DNA of 64,000 nt, taken from contig CAXSZX010000006.1 in NCBI GenBank assembly GCA_964242115.1, forward strand, positions 158,328-222,327, written 5' to 3'. This DNA is from BOG-908 sp964242115. GTDB taxonomy: Bacteria; Pseudomonadota; Alphaproteobacteria; Acetobacterales; Acetobacteraceae. Numbering within the stretch: position 1 is the first letter of the stretch; each line of letters starts with the position of its first letter. A program made the position numbers and the translations under genes. Below the pieces are notes generated by a model. It had not been told where the DNA came from and searched no databases. It saw only the letters and a list, made by a program, of their open reading frames with translations. Below are positions 61,169-64,000 of the stretch, piece by piece.

Positions 61169-61400
61169 GCTCCGAAAACCTCCATTCGTAGGAATGTTCA
61201 GGCTGCTTCGGCAGATGCGGGAGCGAGCCCTCGGTGCCGCCGCCCGCGCGTCGGTCAACGCCGCAACATGCTTCATGCTTAACAAGTTTCTCGCTACGCC
61301 CGCAGCGATCGCCGGGCTGAATTGCCAGTCTTGTGCATGCGTACGAAATCGTAACGTGACTGAGAGAGCGGTCGCGTGTCGCGGCTATCGACTGCCTTGC
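61169..61400. other. Intergenic stretch
   Basis: Between the relic's start and the DUF1330 stop. No coding sequence or element arm was recognised; it may hold the relic's old promoter. Confidence 0.5.
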
Positions 61401-61688
61401 TCAAACCCCCTCCGTGAACACCACCCGATACTCCGCCCCGCGCAGCCGGTGCTGTTTAGCCGCCTGATAGGCCGGGCTGTCATACCAGGCGCGGGCTGCT
61501 TCCATGTCGGCGAATTCCAGCAGCACCACGCCGTCGGCGGCGGGACCTTCCGGCGTCTCGCAGGGACCGTAGAAGGCGAGCCGTCTCATGGCGTGACCCG
61601 CCTGCGCCGCGCGCGCCGCCGGCGCGTAGAGATCCATCTCGGCCTGGTCGGTGATCCTGTCGCGAATGAAAACAACGTAGGCGGGCAT
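61401..61688 (-). CDS. DUF1330 family protein
   Basis: A 95-residue dimeric alpha-beta barrel-like protein. The family pattern is PAYVVFIRDRITDQAEMDLYAPAARAA, then EFADMEAARAWYDSPAYQAAKQHR. Function unknown. An excellent ribosome binding site (GAGGAGG) fixes the ATG at 61688. Confidence 0.9.
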   Translation of the reverse strand: MPAYVVFIRDRITDQAEMDLYAPAARAAQAGHAMRRLAFYGPCETPEGPAADGVVLLEFADMEAARAWYDSPAYQAAKQHRLRGAEYRVVFTEGV

Positions 61689-61772
61689 GTGTACCTCCTC
61701 GGTGGCCAAGCGCACGCGAATGGCGGTGTGCCGCTGACATATCGCAGCGTTGCGGGCAGCAGCGCCCGCCGC

Positions 61773-63020
61773 TCACCCTACGCCAAGATGCGGCCGCAGG
61801 AACGCCAGCAGGTCTCCGCCCGGGAACAGCACGCTGCGCATGCCGGCCGCGGCACCGGCCTGCATGTCGGTGTCCTTGTCGCCCACCATCAGGCAGTGCC
61901 GCACGTCCAGGTCCCAGACTTTCAGCAGGTCGACCAGCATGCCCGGCGCCGGCTTGCGCCAGTCGCTGTCGCGCCGGTAGGCGTCCACGCGGCCCTCGGT
62001 GTGGTAGGGGCAGTAGCGCCAGTCGTCGAGCGTGCCGCCGGCGCGGCGCAGTTCGTCGGCAAGCCAGCGCAGCAGCGCGTCCACCTCGGGCTCGCCATAC
62101 AGGCCGCGCGCCACGCCGGCCTGGTTGGTGACCACGAAGACGTGCCAGCCATGCGAAGTGGCCAGTGCGACTGCCTCGCGCGCGCCGGCCACCCACTCCC
62201 AGCGGTCGCGGCTGCCGACGTAGCCGTGGTCCACGTTCAGCACGCCGTCGCGGTCGAGGAACAGGGCGGGGCGGTCCATGCAAGCGGCGAGTTCACGGCG
62301 GGCATGCGCCAGGTCGGCGGGGATGCCGATGTCGACGAACCAGCCGTGCTGGCGCGTGGCACGCAGTGCGCCGGCGGCCGCCATCGGTGCGAGCAGGTCG
62401 CGTTCCAGAGAGCAATCGGCGGTGAGGTGTCCTAACACCCGGCGGTCCAGTGCGTAGATGCCGGCGTTGATCAGGCCCGGCTGGCCGGCGAGCGCGGGGT
62501 CGGGCCGCTCGTGGAACGCGGTGACCGTCTCGCGGTCCAGCGTGACGGTGCCGTAGCGCGAGGCGTCGGGGATCTCGCGCACGACCATGCGGGCCAGCGC
62601 GTCGTCCGGGTCGCCGGCGAAGTCGGCGAGCAGGGCAGCGATGTTGCAGTCGAACAGCGAGTCGCCGTTGCACATCAGGAAGCGTTCGGCGAGCAGCGGT
62701 GCGGCGTGGAACAGCGCTCCGCCGGTGCCGGCCCGGTGGGGCTCCTCGGAGAAGCGCACCCTCACGCGCCTGGGCAACGAGTCGGCCGCGTTCAGCACGG
62801 CGTCCTCCACCGCGAGCGGCAGGTGGCCGGTCAGGATGACGAAGTCGTCCACGCCGAAGCGCAGCATCTCGCGCATCAGCCAGGCAATGAACGGCCGCCC
62901 GGCCACCTGCAGCACAGGTTTGGGCGTCTCCGCCGCGATGTCGCCCAGCCGCGTGGCCAGGCCACCGGCCAGGATCGCGCATTGCCGGATGGTAGCCGCG
63001 CGCGGCCCCGCGCCGGTCAT
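61773..63020 (-). CDS. Heptose-1-phosphate guanylyltransferase / heptose bisphosphate phosphatase fusion (HddC-GmhB)
   Basis: A 415-residue two-domain protein. The N-terminal nucleotidyltransferase (about 1-240) shows CAILAGGLATRLGDIAAETPKPVLQVAGRPFI and MCNGDSLFDCN. The C-terminal HAD-IIIA phosphatase (about 248-415) shows LFLDRDGVLNVDHGYV, VVTNQAGVARGLY, CPYHTEGR, RKPAPGML and MVGDKDTDMQAG. This pairs the phosphatase and GDP-transfer steps of GDP-D-glycero-D-manno-heptose synthesis in one chain; only the kinase HddA is missing here. gmhA is upstream on the same strand. ATG 63020. Confidence 0.87.
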   Translation of the reverse strand: MTGAGPRAATIRQCAILAGGLATRLGDIAAETPKPVLQVAGRPFIAWLMREMLRFGVDDFVILTGHLPLAVEDAVLNAADSLPRRVRVRFSEEPHRAGTGGALFHAAPLLAERFLMCNGDSLFDCNIAALLADFAGDPDDALARMVVREIPDASRYGTVTLDRETVTAFHERPDPALAGQPGLINAGIYALDRRVLGHLTADCSLERDLLAPMAAAGALRATRQHGWFVDIGIPADLAHARRELAACMDRPALFLDRDGVLNVDHGYVGSRDRWEWVAGAREAVALATSHGWHVFVVTNQAGVARGLYGEPEVDALLRWLADELRRAGGTLDDWRYCPYHTEGRVDAYRRDSDWRKPAPGMLVDLLKVWDLDVRHCLMVGDKDTDMQAGAAAGMRSVLFPGGDLLAFLRPHLGVG

Positions 63021-63100
63021 GCGGCCGACCGAGGCATGCACCCCCCCACAGAAAAATCTCTACAGAAACAGGTTTTAAGGACGACTGTCCTGAGCGGGGT

Positions 63101-63119
63101 CCAGGGGCAGAGCCCCTGG
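63101..63119. terminator. Hairpin between gmhA and hddC-gmhB
   Basis: Perfect 8-bp stem CCAGGGGC, loop AGA, GCCCCTGG, embedded in GGGTCCAGGGGC. No long U-run follows, so it may be an attenuator or a short dispersed repeat and not a full terminator. Confidence 0.55.
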
Positions 63120-63141
63120 CCTTCAAGAAACGCCCAGTCGC

Positions 63142-63732
63142 TCACGCCAGTGCGCTCTGTGGGAACAGCGCGCGTTCCACCACGGCGAGCACCGCGTGGG
63201 CGGCGGCCACATGCAGTTGCTGGACGATTTGCGCCTGCAGGGCCGGTGCCCGGAAGACGTGGTCGTAGCAGGCCAGCATCTCGCCGCCGGCTGCGCCGGC
63301 GAAGCCGAGCGTCAGCATGCCCCGTGCACGGGCGGCTTCGGCCGCCAGCACCAGGTTGCGTGAGTTGCCCGAGGTGGACAGCGCCAGCAGCGCGTCGCCC
63401 GGCCGCCCGAGTGCGGTCACCTGGCGCGCGAAGACGGTCTCGAACCCGTAATCGTTGCCGCAGGCGGTCAGGATCGGCCCGCTTTCGGCCAGCGAGATGG
63501 CGGCAAGCGGCGCGCGGTCGAACATCAGGCGGCTGACGAACTCGGCGGCGATGTGCAGCGAATCCGCCGCACTGCCGCCGTTGCCGGCCAGCAGCACGCG
63601 GCCGCCGGCGCGCAGGCAGCCGGCCAGCGCGCGCGCCATCTCGGCTAGCACTGCAAGGCAGGCCGGGTCGGCGGCGAGGCTGGCTGCCGCTTCGGCCGAT
63701 CGGGCGAGGTGGGCGGAGATGTCTGCTTCCAT
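63142..63732 (-). CDS. gmhA: Phosphoheptose isomerase
   Basis: SIS-domain enzyme converting sedoheptulose 7-phosphate to D-glycero-D-manno-heptose 7-phosphate, the first step of heptose synthesis for LPS or glycans. 196 residues. Family marks: RVLLAGNGGSAADSLHIAAEFVSR, the SIS Ser-loop LALSTSGNSRNL, and the metal/active-site ending QLHVAAAHAVLAVVE. ATG 63732; the heptose fusion gene lies downstream. Confidence 0.92.
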   Translation of the reverse strand: MEADISAHLARSAEAAASLAADPACLAVLAEMARALAGCLRAGGRVLLAGNGGSAADSLHIAAEFVSRLMFDRAPLAAISLAESGPILTACGNDYGFETVFARQVTALGRPGDALLALSTSGNSRNLVLAAEAARARGMLTLGFAGAAGGEMLACYDHVFRAPALQAQIVQQLHVAAAHAVLAVVERALFPQSALA

Positions 63733-63768
63733 CTACGCCCATGTGCCTCAATAGGAGCGTGCCTGCAA

Positions 63769-63906
63769 AGGCAAGGCAAGCGGTTCTTTTTTTAAAAAAA
63801 AACCAAAAAACTTTTGTTTCCTCGGGCACGCGCTGCAGAACCATCGCGACAGCAGGGACAAAAGTCTTTTGCTTCTTTTCTTCAGAAAAGAAGGCCTTGC
63901 TTTCTA
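63769..63906. repeat. Palindromic element, B-left/A-right (copy 34)
   Basis: Left arm GCGGTTC..AAACC; core CATCGCGACAGCAGGGAC; right arm GCTTCTTTTCTTCAG..GGCCTTGC. Divergent region between gmhA and the last gene. Confidence 0.92.
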
Positions 63907-63949
63907 CCTGAAGTTGCGCGAGTCGATACCGCAACGAAGGAGCCCCCGC

Positions 63950-64000
63950 ATGGACGTCATGGAAGCCTCCCGCCCGATCGCCGAGCGGCGTGCCGGACGC
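63950..64000 (+). CDS. Partial gene, 5' end only
   Basis: An ATG with GAAGGAG nine bases upstream begins an open frame (MDVMEASRPIAERRAGR) that runs out of the window. Too short to identify. Confidence 0.5.
   Translation, partial: MDVMEASRPIAERRAGR

Noticed and set aside
799..63906. Many short proteins with FFFEKKNQKTF, FLKKRTKKLL or KQAVLF stretches
   Set aside because: These are translations of the palindromic element arms in different frames. They occur at every copy and have no independent start signals, so they are not genes.
1..64000. Integron attC sites as an explanation of the elements
   Set aside because: Genes lie in both orientations and in operons of core metabolism, and I saw no attC core sites (GTTRRRY) or integrase gene.
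1..64000. tRNA, rRNA, prophage or insertion sequence with transposase
   Set aside because: No tRNA-like cloverleaf, rRNA stretch, transposase or integrase was recognised. Any mobility of the palindromic elements must be provided from elsewhere.

Overview
The window is 64 kb of high-GC DNA. It looks like an alphaproteobacterial chromosome, most likely Rhodospirillales/Acetobacteraceae. The evidence for this is the gene content: an aa3 oxidase operon of alphaproteobacterial type, a ChvI-type regulator, an alphaproteobacterial GlgC, PmtA and an exosortase A (XrtA) exopolysaccharide locus. That placement is an inference; no rRNA or tRNA gene was seen.

Layout. 0.1-5 kb: a DHA2 efflux pump with molybdate uptake genes modA and modB, then cyanase and a HugZ-like flavoprotein. 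5-9.4 kb: an orphan ChvI-type regulator, YfdX, a small Ser/Thr-rich protein, a DUF892 ferritin-like protein and an APC permease. 9.4-16.5 kb: a YqaA/DedA protein, DUF485 with ActP, a DUF885 hydrolase, a lytic transglycosylase and two secreted unknowns. 16.6-24 kb: bioB, bioA and a small membrane protein, then glgC and glgA, then an FkbH-like protein. 24.3-39.5 kb: a YXWGXW protein and the XrtA locus (GT4, PrsT, export lipoprotein, chain-length protein, tyrosine kinase, outer-membrane barrel, deacetylase, FemAB, exosortase A, GNAT). 39.9-43.6 kb: a Flp pilin, two surface-sugar genes, a cold-shock protein and PmtA. 43.9-49.8 kb: ctaC-ctaD-ctaB-small membrane gene-ctaE-DUF983-surf1, with ctaG (cox11) missing. 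50-56 kb: an S9 peptidase, the XrtA-associated TIGR03087 glycosyltransferase, a broken DUF6998 gene, an acyltransferase and YdcF. 56-64 kb: hydroxyacyl-CoA dehydrogenase with etfB-etfA, a large unknown, a deleted reductase relic, DUF1330, an HddC-GmhB fusion, GmhA, and the start of one more gene.

The dominant and most unusual signal is a dispersed palindromic element of about 110-150 bp. It is present in about 34 copies (25 complete, 9 partial or worn), one per ~1.9 kb, at nearly every transcription-unit boundary. Each copy has two outer hairpin arms in inverted orientation around a GC-rich core carrying GCTGTCGCGG and its complement. There are two arm types, A (GGCCTTC..GAAGC) and B (GCGGTTC..GAACC), and most copies pair one A with one B. 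Arm stems show compensating changes. The arms run into genes: they supply the C-terminus and stop codon of GlgA, SURF1, exosortase A, BioB and two acyltransferases, and lie at or across the start regions of BioA, a GT4 enzyme and the XrtA barrel protein. I do not recall a published description of this element; a bidirectional terminator or a MITE/REP-like mobile element are the leading explanations.

How the genes work together: the XrtA locus makes and exports a polysaccharide and sorts PEP-CTERM proteins (no substrate is visible here). A sigma-54-like site precedes prsT. The cta operon builds the terminal oxidase. The etf/dehydrogenase block links acyl-CoA oxidation to the quinone pool. GmhA and the HddC-GmhB fusion make nucleotide-activated heptose.
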